From Secundilactobacillus odoratitofui DSM 19909 = JCM 15043 (GTDB lineage Bacteria; Bacillota; Bacilli; Lactobacillales; Lactobacillaceae), in assembly GCF_001434895.1 (NCBI RefSeq), contig NZ_AZEE01000029.1, forward strand, positions 349,267 to 413,266: a stretch of DNA of 64,000 nt, written 5' to 3'. The notes beneath the pieces were generated by a model. The model was not told the DNA's origin. It did not search any database and was given only the letters and a program-made list of their open reading frames with translations. The position numbers and the translations under genes are program-made. Shown piece by piece: positions 42,969 to 52,072 of this stretch (within the stretch, counting starts at the first letter, position 1; the number at the start of each line of letters is the position of its first letter).

Positions 42969-43364
42969 TTAAGCTTTGGTAACTGGAATATACGCGGTTA
43001 ACTGACCGTGGTCGTAGGACTCAAGGTTAAAGTTACCAGCCACGTTCCAATCGCCATCTTGAGCAATAGTGCCATACGCATGGGCGACCGTGTTATAGGC
43101 CAGTTGTGGCGTATCTGATTCACCGGTAAAAACAGCGTAGTCGCCACCTGGCAACGTATAGGTTTCATCGCCAGCTGCATCTTCGACGAAGTAATACTGA
43201 TGACCTTCCAGATTGGCATTAGCCGCGACGTAAGTACCCGACGTCACGTGAGCACTTGCAGCCGTTTTAGCTTGACTGAAAGCCGCCATTTCCGTCGGTG
43301 CCGGTAAAGTATGGCGGGTGGTCTTAAAAGATTGCGCTGGTCGCGTCTCGATAGTTAAAGTCAT
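42969..43364 (-). CDS. GyrI-like / effector-binding-domain protein
   Basis: A 131-residue soluble protein of the SOUL/GyrI-like (AraC effector-binding) fold: N-terminal MTLTIETRPAQSFKTTRH, centre GHQYYFVEDAAGDETYTLPGGDYAVFTGES, C-terminal NLESYDHGQLTAYIPV. Such stand-alone domains bind hydrophobic cationic compounds or serve detoxification. It is the last gene of a four-gene minus-strand run (PadR, DUF1048, GNAT, this). AGGAGCAGATATCC precedes the start. Confidence 0.75.
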   Translation of the reverse strand: MTLTIETRPAQSFKTTRHTLPAPTEMAAFSQAKTAASAHVTSGTYVAANANLEGHQYYFVEDAAGDETYTLPGGDYAVFTGESDTPQLAYNTVAHAYGTIAQDGDWNVAGNFNLESYDHGQLTAYIPVTKA

Positions 43365-43439
43365 GGATATCTGCTCCTAATCGATTTAATGGGTCAAGTA
43401 TAGCTGACTAAATATGACATCAGTTTGTCATATTAAAAA

Positions 43440-43919
43440 CTATTTAGCTTTTTCCATTAAATAATTTCGGAATTCAATTTCGCCAATCGTTGCGATATTT
43501 GGCCGAAGTACGACAAACCCATGCGCTTCAAAAAATGGTAGTGCCGTAATTGATGCGTATGTGTAATAGCGTGAGCTTGGCACGGTTCGTTCCAATGCCT
43601 CAAGCAAGGCGCTCGCATACCCCTGGCGTTGATGTAAATAACTGATGAATAGTCGATCTAAATACCCGTCAGCCGCCATATCAGCAAACCCCAGGATTGT
43701 CCCTGCTGCATCAACAGCTACCATTGTCGTATGCGCCATCAAGCTTTCGTGCCATGCCACCATACTCACCGGTCGTTTGGCCCAAGCTTCAATTTGGGTA
43801 GGGGTGTAGTCTGCCACGTTAATTCGGTGGACGGTCGTTTGGAACAAATCGCGCGTACTGGCAGCATCAGTTGGTTGATACGGTCTAATCCGTACTGGGC
43901 CGTGACTTATTTGTGCCAT
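43440..43919 (-). CDS. GNAT family N-acetyltransferase
   Basis: A 159-residue GNAT enzyme. It shows DAASTRDLFQTTVHRIN at the N-terminus, LGFADMAADGYLDRLFIS, the CoA loop YLHQRQGYASALLEALE, and ITALPFFEAHGFVVLRP. It resembles PhnO/YafP-like acetyltransferases; acceptor unknown. It follows DUF1048 by three bases, so it belongs to the PadR operon. Confidence 0.87.
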   Translation of the reverse strand: MAQISHGPVRIRPYQPTDAASTRDLFQTTVHRINVADYTPTQIEAWAKRPVSMVAWHESLMAHTTMVAVDAAGTILGFADMAADGYLDRLFISYLHQRQGYASALLEALERTVPSSRYYTYASITALPFFEAHGFVVLRPNIATIGEIEFRNYLMEKAK

Positions 43920-43922
43920 GTC

Positions 43923-44258
43923 CTACAATTCCGCTTCTTTCACCTGTGAGCGTAACCGTTCGCGATACTTGAACAACCACTGGTCATCTGGATACTGCGC
44001 CATGATTGATTCAGCGAATTCGACCGGATCATCACCGACGATATTTTGCACCGGCACGTTTTCGCTGGCACTTTCTTGAAACATCCGTAAAATCTCGTCC
44101 AGCGCATCCATCATGCCAGCTGAACTGGCAAAGTTCCAGATGTAGGCCTGTAACGCCTTTAAGGTTTTCGCATACGGTTCAGGTAGTGCTTCGATGTCTT
44201 TTTGATACTGACGCCAACGCTTTTTATCGCCAATGAATGTTTTTAAAATGTTAGCCAT
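43923..44258 (-). CDS. DUF1048 family protein
   Basis: A 111-residue helical protein with the DUF1048 pattern: IGDKKRWRQYQKDIEALPEPY, LKALQAYIWNFA, and ILRMFQESASENVPVQNIVGDD near the C-terminus. Family members are usually encoded next to a PadR regulator, as here (1-base spacing), and resemble antitoxin-like or ligand-binding small proteins. Function not established. Cytoplasmic. Confidence 0.87.
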   Translation of the reverse strand: MANILKTFIGDKKRWRQYQKDIEALPEPYAKTLKALQAYIWNFASSAGMMDALDEILRMFQESASENVPVQNIVGDDPVEFAESIMAQYPDDQWLFKYRERLRSQVKEAEL

Positions 44259-44259
44259 G

Positions 44260-44580
44260 TTACTTCTCCTTTAACTTGGTCATTGTGTCAGTCAAGAACG
44301 TCCACTTCTGCCAAAATTCAGTCAAATACGCCTGCCCAGCATCGTTTAACGTATAGAACTTTCGTGGTGGTCCCATTTCCGACTTACGACGTTCAACGTC
44401 TAATAGCCCCTTTTTTTCTAGTCGCAACAAAACGGTATAGACGGTGCCTTCAACAATATCTTCAAAGCCAAGATCAATTAGGTAGCTAGTGATTTCATAG
44501 CCGTACGTTTCGCCCTTACTGATGCGCTGGAGCACGATACCTTCCAGAGCACCCTTTAATAGCTCGGTTAAGCCTTTCAA
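44260..44580 (-). CDS. PadR family transcriptional regulator
   Basis: A 106-residue winged-helix repressor. MKGLTELLKGALEGIVLQRI, GETYGYEITSYLIDLGF and IVEGTVYTVLLRLEKKGLL are the PadR DNA-binding unit, with RKFYTLNDAGQAYLTEF as the wing and dimerisation helix. PadR-s1 proteins sense phenolics or drugs and repress their own operon. First gene of the operon with DUF1048, GNAT and GyrI-like genes. GGAGGTC lies upstream of the start. No clear palindromic operator was found by eye. Confidence 0.9.
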   Translation of the reverse strand: MKGLTELLKGALEGIVLQRISKGETYGYEITSYLIDLGFEDIVEGTVYTVLLRLEKKGLLDVERRKSEMGPPRKFYTLNDAGQAYLTEFWQKWTFLTDTMTKLKEK

Positions 44581-44773
44581 AGTCTGACCTCCTTTGAACT
44601 AAATGATTTTAATTGATAGGTTATTCGTTAATACTAGGTACTGGTAAATCGTATCAATTTGTAGTTCATTGGTCAAGTCAGCCGATTCTCACCGGAAACG
44701 TGAGGTCGCTTGTCAACCATCACCGTCAGTGCTACGCTCACTTTAACAAAGCCATCAACTAGGAGGTTCCATC

Positions 44774-45511
44774 ATGGATAAGCGACTAACAACGCAAGCT
44801 AACCACCGTTCCGTACGTCGTTTTACTAATCAGCCCATTACTGAAGCAATTCGCTCAGAGTTAGTTACGATTGCACAACACACCGCTACCTCACACTTTT
44901 TGCAGTCATTCAGTATCATTCGCATCGACAATCAAACGCTCAGACAGCAAATTGCTGACATCAGCCATCAATCATATGTGAACGGCAACGGTGATTTGTA
45001 TATTTTTGTACTGGATCAATTCCGTGCGGCAACGTTAGCCAACGCCGCTGACGTCCACGAACTAGGTTCCGCTGACAAATTTATGCAAGGCGTCTCCGAT
45101 ACCATCCTGGCAGTGCAAAACATGGTGAACGCGGCTGAAAACTTAGGCCTCGGAACCGTTATTTTAGGTAGCATTCTGAATGATCCGCACTCACTTATTC
45201 AACTACTCAAACTGCCCAAGTACACTTTTCCAGTCTTGGGGGTCATAGTTGGCTATCCTGACCAAGCGACGGCACCCAAGCCCCGAATGCCACAATCAAT
45301 GATGCACTTTACTGACGCCTACTCAACGGAATCAGCCGTGGCTGAGATTGACGATTACGATCGTATTATTCATGATTACTACGCCAACCGCCAAACTAAT
45401 GCGCGGTCTGAAAGTTTCACAAACCTCCTGACTAAATCAGCCACAACTTCACCGGCAAAGCGTCGCGAGATTTTAGCGGCTATTCATCAACAAGGTTTCT
45501 TACTCGAATAG
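44774..45511 (+). CDS. Nitroreductase (NfsA/FRP-like) NADPH-dependent flavin oxidoreductase
   Basis: A 245-residue FMN enzyme. N-terminal NHRSVRRFTNQPITEAIR is the nitroreductase FMN site; SFSIIRIDN, VQNMVNAAENLGLGTVILGSI and FPVLGVIVGYPDQATAPKPRMP match the NfsA/FRP group, including the C-terminal arm that shapes the active site. It reduces nitro compounds, quinones or flavins. Start ATG has AGGAGG 8 bases upstream. Monocistronic; no regulator adjoining except the divergent PadR operon 193 bases away, a plausible controller. Confidence 0.9.
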   Translation: MDKRLTTQANHRSVRRFTNQPITEAIRSELVTIAQHTATSHFLQSFSIIRIDNQTLRQQIADISHQSYVNGNGDLYIFVLDQFRAATLANAADVHELGSADKFMQGVSDTILAVQNMVNAAENLGLGTVILGSILNDPHSLIQLLKLPKYTFPVLGVIVGYPDQATAPKPRMPQSMMHFTDAYSTESAVAEIDDYDRIIHDYYANRQTNARSESFTNLLTKSATTSPAKRREILAAIHQQGFLLE

Positions 45512-45645
45512 TTGATTTTAATCCGCTGTTCTGGCTCCGTGCGTCCCCAATCACTGTCCCCGCAACTATTGCTCTTCTACAACCGTAGCGAACTGTGCTA
45601 AAATAACAAGCGCTGCACTATCTATCACGAGGAGCTACTAATTTA

Positions 45646-46815
45646 ATGAACGAAATTCTAAAAGAACAGTTTTTTGTCGACGATTTATCGGCTGATCAAA
45701 AAACAGTGATTACTGATATTAACGCCTATATCAAACAAGGCCTACAGAGCAACCAACACTCTGTTGCCATTATCGAAGGCGCTGCGGGGACCGGTAAATC
45801 CGTGGTGTTAATGGAACTTGTCCGTCAGTACATGACTGATAAGCACTATAAGACCTCTCTAGTGGTCAACCATCCCGAACTCTACAAAGCCTACCGTGAT
45901 TTGGGTGCCTCAATTCCGGGTATGCGAACATCTGAGATTCGTCGCCCAACCTCACTGATTAATTACGCTCAAAAGAACCATAAAACGTATGACGTCATTT
46001 TCGTTGATGAGGCTCATCTGCTTTACTCAAAGTCAGAGCCTTACGCACACTATCGTGGTCAAAACCAGCTCACCGACTTAATGAATTTAGCCAAAATGGT
46101 AGTCGTTGTGTACGACTTCGACCAAGTCTTCCAGTCTAAGATGTACTGGGACAAAGACCTGCTATTCAATACGATCGGCAAGCATCCCTACAAGTTGTTC
46201 AGCATGAACTTCCAGTACCGGATGGTAGCCAGCGATGACCAAGTTGACTGGATGGACAATCTTACCGCCGAAAAACCCATGGCTGTATTTCCAGACGACA
46301 GTGACTTTGAATACAAGGTCTTCGATAAGGCTGGTGACATGTTTGAGGCTATCAAGAAACGTAACAAGGAAGTTGGCATGAGTCGGATGGTGGCCACTTC
46401 AGGCTTTCCTCGCATCGATGGCCGTCATAACGTGGAAATGGACTCCTTCAGCCTCCCTTGGGATGAATGGGACCCACAGCGAACTCACTGGGCGAAGCGG
46501 GAAGGCTCCATTACGCAAGTTGGAACGATTTATACGCTTCAAGGCTTTGACTTAAACTACGTCGGCATGGTTATTGGCCCGTCGTTTGGCTACGACAAGG
46601 CCACAGACACCATGACCATTATTCCTGAAAAATACTCGCATAAGGAGATTTTCAAGAAGCGTAAGGATATCAAATTTACCCGTGACGAGTATAAAGCGTT
46701 CATCGCTAACGTTTTGAACGTGCTCATGAAGCGTGGTAAGTACGGCCTGTACCTGACCGCTTACGATCCAGATTTGCGGGCTCGATTACTCGAATTGTAC
46801 GAAGAACGGCAGTAA
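45646..46815 (+). CDS. DUF2075 P-loop ATPase (helicase-like)
   Basis: A 389-residue ATPase. Walker A AIIEGAAGTGKSVV near residue 45, Walker B DVIFVDEAHLLYSK near 120, a sensor-like MNFQYRM, and a C-terminal GTIYTLQGFDLNYVGMVIGP that resembles superfamily I helicase motif V/VI. DUF2075 proteins are thought to act on DNA or RNA; no role is established. Start ATG has GAGGAG about 11 bases upstream. Monocistronic with a terminator. Confidence 0.85.
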   Translation: MNEILKEQFFVDDLSADQKTVITDINAYIKQGLQSNQHSVAIIEGAAGTGKSVVLMELVRQYMTDKHYKTSLVVNHPELYKAYRDLGASIPGMRTSEIRRPTSLINYAQKNHKTYDVIFVDEAHLLYSKSEPYAHYRGQNQLTDLMNLAKMVVVVYDFDQVFQSKMYWDKDLLFNTIGKHPYKLFSMNFQYRMVASDDQVDWMDNLTAEKPMAVFPDDSDFEYKVFDKAGDMFEAIKKRNKEVGMSRMVATSGFPRIDGRHNVEMDSFSLPWDEWDPQRTHWAKREGSITQVGTIYTLQGFDLNYVGMVIGPSFGYDKATDTMTIIPEKYSHKEIFKKRKDIKFTRDEYKAFIANVLNVLMKRGKYGLYLTAYDPDLRARLLELYEERQ

Positions 46816-46827
46816 TAACGCTGAATA

Positions 46828-46873
46828 AAACGCCAGAATGGACTTACAACTGTTAAGTCTCATTCTGGCGTTT
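46828..46873 (+). terminator. Terminator after DUF2075 gene
   Basis: AAACGCCAGAATG stem with nested ACTTA/TAAGT arm and TTTTT tail. Confidence 0.85.
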
Positions 46874-46998
46874 TTGGATACGCTGAAGCGGTTCATGGCG
46901 CGCAACAAAAAAATTGTGCACAATAAGGCTTCTCACAACTAATTGACCTCATCAAGTGTTACACTATTGGTAAATAGTTTAACTCGGAGGTGAACCAG

Positions 46999-47880
46999 AT
47001 GACATCTTACGCACTGATTTTCAACCCACACGCCGGTCATAACGGCGCCACATCCGTCGCAAATCATATTGCGCAACGCATCAAGGCAGCGGGCCACCAA
47101 GCTTTAAAACAGCCGACTTCAAAACCCGGTGACGCCACGACCTTAGCCTTTACGACCTTAGCTGACGTGGCCGTCGCAATTGGTGGTGATGGCACCATCA
47201 ACGAAGTAGCGGCTGGCCTAGTTAAGCGACGCCGACCACCGAAGCTCGGCATTATTCCGCAGGGCACCGTCAATAATTTAGCCCGAGTGTTACACATTCC
47301 ATTAAACGCTGATCAGGCTCTAGATAATTTGCTTCAAGGGACGCCAAACCCCCTTGATATCGGAATGGTCAACGATCACGTCATGATTTCAACCATGACA
47401 CTCGGTGTATTGGCCAACGCTGCGGTCTCTGTTTCGCAAAAGGAAAAACAGCGGTTTGGCCCACTGGTGTTTCTCGTTCGCGGATTGAGAAGTCTCAGTA
47501 AAAACCAACACTGGCATCTCGCAATCAAGGGCGCTCAGAAAACCTGGGAACGCAACACTGCCTTTCTATTAGTGACCATGACCAATTCCGTTGGCGGCTT
47601 TCTCAACTTTGCGCCACAAGCTAAGTTTGACGACGGCATGTTTCACGTCTTTGTGGCGCCTGAATTGACTTGGCGGCGTACGTTCCTATTAATCCCTTAT
47701 TTTCTCACGGGTAACTTCAGCAAACTTCCCGGCATGACCTACTTCGCCACTAATCAACTCACCATCACCAGCCTGACTTCACGTTTAAAGAGCCGTGTTG
47801 ACGGTGATCCGCGTGACAGATTACCGCTAAAAATGCGTGTAATTTCGGATAAAGTGGAAGTCATGATAAAACCGGCGTAG
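46999..47880 (+). CDS. Diacylglycerol/lipid kinase family protein (YegS/DgkB-like)
   Basis: A 293-residue kinase of the DAGK catalytic superfamily. Motifs: IFNPHAGHNG at the N-terminus, VAIGGDGTINEVAAGL (nucleotide-binding GGDGT), IPQGTVNNLARVL, and a C-terminal beta sandwich with NFAPQAKFDDGMF and SRVDGDPRD. It phosphorylates diacylglycerol or a related lipid with ATP at the membrane. Start ATG 46999 is preferred because CGGAGG lies 8 bases upstream; the GTG at 46990 overlaps it. Monocistronic. Confidence 0.9.
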   Translation: MTSYALIFNPHAGHNGATSVANHIAQRIKAAGHQALKQPTSKPGDATTLAFTTLADVAVAIGGDGTINEVAAGLVKRRRPPKLGIIPQGTVNNLARVLHIPLNADQALDNLLQGTPNPLDIGMVNDHVMISTMTLGVLANAAVSVSQKEKQRFGPLVFLVRGLRSLSKNQHWHLAIKGAQKTWERNTAFLLVTMTNSVGGFLNFAPQAKFDDGMFHVFVAPELTWRRTFLLIPYFLTGNFSKLPGMTYFATNQLTITSLTSRLKSRVDGDPRDRLPLKMRVISDKVEVMIKPA

Positions 47881-47906
47881 GTATCTCATTTGATAGCCAA
47901 TAGTTG

Positions 47907-47957
47907 AAAAATCACCGATTACCATGCTGCGTGCACATTGGTAATCGGTGATTTTTT
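47907..47957. terminator. Bidirectional terminator
   Basis: An 18-bp stem from AAAAATCACCGATTACCA with its complement, flanked by A and T runs. It serves the lipid kinase gene and possibly the Wadjet operon from the other side, though the latter stop is about 180 bases away. Confidence 0.85.
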
Positions 47958-48139
47958 CGGTTCACTCGTCATCGTCTTTATTCTCTGGCTAGGACCCGTT
48001 TATTTGCTGAAGCGAAAGAATTCTAAATATGATTTCAGTTCTCGGCAAATGTCGGGTTACTTGAAAGAATAGGTAATTGGCTAATTTTTAATTCAACAAG
48101 TATCTCTAAAATAACTGGTATTCTTGTTAAATCGTCGGA

Positions 48140-48949
48140 TTAATCCTCACTATTCAACCACTCTGAAATTAACGTTTCGTAAATCGGCATAAGTTGCTCC
48201 TGCTCCACGTATTTACCAAATATGGAAATGGCGGTCATCTGCTTTTGTAACGCCGGTGTTTTTACCATCAATCGCTTAGTCCGTTTGACTGAAGGATGGC
48301 CCATCAGTGTTAACCATTCTGAAACGCGCGATTCAGTTTGTAGCGCTAAAAAATCTTCAATTGAAGTTTCCTTAAGTTGACAAAATAATGTATCTGCGAT
48401 TTGGATACCCTTTGCATCCAAATCTCCTAAATAAGTAAACCGGATGCCACGAGCCTCTAAACGTTGCATTAACGTCACATAATCAGTCTGAAAGTCGTTG
48501 CCGCCTTGATTAATTAGTGACCAGTTAGGGTGTTGGGTAGCTAGTAACGCAAAAATACCGTTATTCTCTACAATTACAGCCCGATCTGTAGCCAATGGAT
48601 AGTCTAACATCTGATCTCGCTGCCACGGGTTTAAAGAAAGTGGCTGTGGTAAATCCGTTTTAAAAATGTGATTGCAGACAAACGCCATTCCAATTAACTT
48701 AGCTGTTAATTCATTGAGTGTTTGATTTTTAAAATAGTGACGCAACACCCACTGATAGTAATTATACAGTGACGGATTAGCAGTTGAATCATTCAGGCTG
48801 TGAGCGGGCAGTCCTAGATTTACGGCCTGTTGTCCGCGTGGCGGCAACAACTGTCGAGATTCAATTTGATTAAAAAGGGACTCTAGACGCCAAGCATCTG
48901 GTGGTGCTATGCGTCCTGTTGCATGCTCATATTTTTCATAATAGGTCAT
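48140..48949 (-). CDS. jetD: Wadjet-like JetD: Toprim nuclease subunit
   Basis: A 269-residue protein with a DUF2399-like Toprim fold at residues about 120-200: the acidic AVIVENNGIF (Glu128), LINQGGND, and YLGDLDAKGIQIAD (Asp176, Asp178), matching the Glu and DxD metal site of topoisomerase-primase domains. In Wadjet systems JetD cuts plasmid DNA after loop extrusion by JetABC. It is shorter than the usual about 400 residues, the N-terminal DNA-binding part being reduced. Start ATG lies 4 bases after jetC; GGCGG in the jetC end is the likely ribosome site. Last gene of the operon. Confidence 0.8.
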   Translation of the reverse strand: MTYYEKYEHATGRIAPPDAWRLESLFNQIESRQLLPPRGQQAVNLGLPAHSLNDSTANPSLYNYYQWVLRHYFKNQTLNELTAKLIGMAFVCNHIFKTDLPQPLSLNPWQRDQMLDYPLATDRAVIVENNGIFALLATQHPNWSLINQGGNDFQTDYVTLMQRLEARGIRFTYLGDLDAKGIQIADTLFCQLKETSIEDFLALQTESRVSEWLTLMGHPSVKRTKRLMVKTPALQKQMTAISIFGKYVEQEQLMPIYETLISEWLNSED

Positions 48950-48953
48950 TGTT

Positions 48954-51900
48954 TTACCGCCAAACTAACGCTGGGCGCACTTGATTAGTGTGGAACTTAC
49001 CATCATTTTGAGTTTGAGGCGCCAGTACCTCCCACGCTACGTTTTCAACACCATCCGCCAAAACCTTTGTTTGACCACCACTAGGCATGGTCGCAATAAA
49101 ACTAAACCCGAATCGAGAGATTGTTTGGGCAAATACCTTAGCGGTGTCAGCATCTAACTTATCAGCAAACTCATCAAACATAACGACATGTGGTGCGTCT
49201 TTTCGTTTTGCTTGGCCTAATATCATTTTAGGCACCAACAATAATGGTAAAACCATTGCCTGGGCTTTCTCTGCACCAGAACCACCTGAGCGAACGAACG
49301 TATCATCGACCACTTCAAACTCACCAGCTGCACTCTGACGTCGATGAATCATCACTCGAAAGACTGACCAATCTCGTGTATCCAACGTCTCCTTTGCGGC
49401 CTTAAAAAAGGCATCATCATCATTAGCTAAGGTCTCATCGTTGGTGAATTGACCAATCTTACTCAAGATAAGATCTCGCAGTGCTGGTCGTTGATCCAAC
49501 TGAGCATCGCGAGCTTCGTTAATTGCATCAAAGGTTCCTAATTGTGGGTGTAATTCAATTCGTAATTGAATACCATCTGCACGCTGACCCTCAGCTAGCA
49601 TCTCGTTATAAGTTGCCACAGCCTTATACTGATCGACAATACTGTGCATTACCGCCGTTGTATATGTTTGAATTGCCACGTTATTACCTTTTTGAGACTC
49701 GTTTACTGCCTCAGTTAATCGTTGCTCGTCTTCCTGCATCACTTTTATCGCTTTATTTATATCAAAAGCAACTACTGTCATACCCATTTCATTGGCTGTC
49801 CGCTGCTGTCGCATTTCACTCGCAATTACCGAATAGCCGCGTTGCTCAAAAATTGTATCCAGCGCATTTATTTCAATTCTAATCTGATGTGCCGTCGAAC
49901 CGTTAATCGCATTACGAACCGCAACACCAACATCACTACTAGGATTTTGTCGAATTTTCGAACGATTACTCTGTTCAAAAGTCAACACATCTGCAACCGT
50001 CTTTAACTTAATTACCTCTGGATTATAAGGTAAGAGCACTGCTAATGCATTCTCAATTATGGTTAACTCAGTTTGTAACTCGCTCTGATGAGTCGCTAAT
50101 TGTTCCTGTGTCGTTTTTCGACTGCCAATCGCTTGATTCGATTGTTGACTAAACTGATTTAACTGTTCTTGAAATTGATTGAGATTTTGTTTGGCAGTTC
50201 GTAACCGATCGCCAATTGTTAAATCAACCCCCAAGGTCTCAAGCTCTGCTGTCAAGCGATCTAATTCCGCTAGCGTATCAGCTTCATTAAAATCAGAAAG
50301 CAATGACTCTTCCAATCGCTGAATTTGTTGTCGTATACTACCTTGATCATGTGTCAACTGTTCTTGTTTTTGCTGTACCTCTGTCAACTCATCTAGCGTA
50401 TTCTCGTAATCGTCAATTGTGTCCCGCAACTGATTCAATGCGTCTTCATCGGTCAAATACAGTTTTAAATCTGGTTGCTGCGCTAACTGTTGCTGTTCTT
50501 CGGTAACAAGCTCATTGTACTCATCGCTCATTTGACCGGCACCGCGTTGGTGAATTTTTAGGTTGTCAACTTGCAGTTCTTCCCGGCTACGTGCGACGAA
50601 GGGTCCCTGTAACCGCTTGTCGATTGCCTCGCCCATCTTAGTTTGCATGCCATTCACAATTTTAATCGAAGCCGTCAATTGCTGCATTGTAGTTTGTCGA
50701 CTCTGATAAGTCATTATTTCCTGATTCATGCTACTTAAATAAGTTCGAAGTGCCGATAATTGTGCTTGACGATCCACTTCTGCCAATACCCGACCTAGTT
50801 GCGTGTAAGTTGCCGAACGACTATTGAGCACGGTTAGAATTGGTGTTAACTGTTGTTGCTCAATTTGATTCATTTTCTGTTCATTTTGTCGAAAGTTTTC
50901 GTTTATATGCGTCAATTCTTGATTAAGCTCGGCAAGTTGCTGTTGCTGTCGTCTGTATTGTTCAAGCTGTTGATTCAAGAGTGTTTGCTTTTGCTTCAGT
51001 GTATTTCGCCGTTCTTGAATCGTTTTTTGAACCCGTTCCTGTTCTGCCAACATGTCAATTTCAGTTTGAGTGTGGCTAATACTATCCTGAGTCAGCCGTA
51101 ATTGTTCTTGAAATTCAGTGATTTGTTTTGAAATTTCGATTAACGCAGTTTGTTCACCTTGAATTTGATCATCTAGGTCAGTGTATCGGTTTAGGTGCTG
51201 CGTTTTTAAACCGTTTAAATTCCCCCAAAAAATCACTGATTTAATCCGCTGTAATCGGTTCTGAGCTGATTTAATCTGCGACAAGAGTGCCTGCTGTTGA
51301 TTTAATTTACGTTGCATGTCAGCCACTGGATAAATGATTCCGGGTGCATCAATCGGTTCTTGCGCTTCTTTTAAGGCGGCTAAAATTGGCTGGAACCGGG
51401 CGTTACCACCTGTCAAAATTGGCGATGCTAAAAGTCGATACGTATTAGCTAGTTTAGCCAATGATTCAACGTCTTCGAATTCATAGACCGTTTTGGCTAT
51501 GTACGCTCGATAGTCGTCAGCCCGTGAAAATACGCGCAGTTGTTCACCTAACGCTTCGTTTTGCTGAATAAACGCTTCTTTTTCTAATGAACGTCCCTCA
51601 GCATCGGTGGTAATTAACGAAATCACGCGATCAGGATCCGAATCAATCGCGACAAACCACCACGTTTTACTGCGACTGCCATCAGTTGCACGATGTGCGC
51701 CAATTCCCAGAATCACTTGGCGTTGTGGCGATTTTAACAGCATGCAGGCATATCCAGTTCGCACTTTTTTAGCACCTGGACCGAACCCCAAGAGCATGCT
51801 CTCAAAAGTTCGGGAATCCTGTTTACTATTTCGAACCGTCGTAGACTGATCCAACTTTTCGGTTCCTTTTGCTGCATTGAAGGATGGTGTCGCAATTGAA

Positions 51901-52070
51901 CCATCAATTAGCATCGGATAAAAGCAGTTCGCCAGCGTTGTTTTTCCGGCCGTATTCCGACCGACTAGGGTCATATTGCCCATTTCAGAAGCGGTTAAAG
52001 CAAGAACGTGATACTGATTAAAGTCCTGTAAGTAAAATAGTGTGGGGCTTAACCTACTAGTCATGACCAT
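48954..52070 (-). CDS. jetC: Wadjet-like JetC: SMC/MukB-type ATPase
   Basis: A 1,038-residue SMC-like motor. N-terminal FYLQDFNQYHVL leads to Walker A VGRNTAGKTTLA (Lys43). Residues about 250-880 are coiled coil, very Gln- and Glu-rich, with a central break near residues 450-560 that could be the hinge. The C-terminal signature is SGGSGAEKAQAM (Ser928), followed by Walker B HVVMFDEFADKLD (Asp966, Glu967). In Wadjet systems JetC dimers extrude DNA loops and recognise small circular DNA. AAGGAG 8 bases upstream lies at the end of jetB; only 2 bases separate them. Shorter than many JetC (about 1,100-1,400). Confidence 0.85.
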   Translation of the reverse strand: MVMTSRLSPTLFYLQDFNQYHVLALTASEMGNMTLVGRNTAGKTTLANCFYPMLIDGSIATPSFNAAKGTEKLDQSTTVRNSKQDSRTFESMLLGFGPGAKKVRTGYACMLLKSPQRQVILGIGAHRATDGSRSKTWWFVAIDSDPDRVISLITTDAEGRSLEKEAFIQQNEALGEQLRVFSRADDYRAYIAKTVYEFEDVESLAKLANTYRLLASPILTGGNARFQPILAALKEAQEPIDAPGIIYPVADMQRKLNQQQALLSQIKSAQNRLQRIKSVIFWGNLNGLKTQHLNRYTDLDDQIQGEQTALIEISKQITEFQEQLRLTQDSISHTQTEIDMLAEQERVQKTIQERRNTLKQKQTLLNQQLEQYRRQQQQLAELNQELTHINENFRQNEQKMNQIEQQQLTPILTVLNSRSATYTQLGRVLAEVDRQAQLSALRTYLSSMNQEIMTYQSRQTTMQQLTASIKIVNGMQTKMGEAIDKRLQGPFVARSREELQVDNLKIHQRGAGQMSDEYNELVTEEQQQLAQQPDLKLYLTDEDALNQLRDTIDDYENTLDELTEVQQKQEQLTHDQGSIRQQIQRLEESLLSDFNEADTLAELDRLTAELETLGVDLTIGDRLRTAKQNLNQFQEQLNQFSQQSNQAIGSRKTTQEQLATHQSELQTELTIIENALAVLLPYNPEVIKLKTVADVLTFEQSNRSKIRQNPSSDVGVAVRNAINGSTAHQIRIEINALDTIFEQRGYSVIASEMRQQRTANEMGMTVVAFDINKAIKVMQEDEQRLTEAVNESQKGNNVAIQTYTTAVMHSIVDQYKAVATYNEMLAEGQRADGIQLRIELHPQLGTFDAINEARDAQLDQRPALRDLILSKIGQFTNDETLANDDDAFFKAAKETLDTRDWSVFRVMIHRRQSAAGEFEVVDDTFVRSGGSGAEKAQAMVLPLLLVPKMILGQAKRKDAPHVVMFDEFADKLDADTAKVFAQTISRFGFSFIATMPSGGQTKVLADGVENVAWEVLAPQTQNDGKFHTNQVRPALVWR

Positions 52071-52072
52071 TC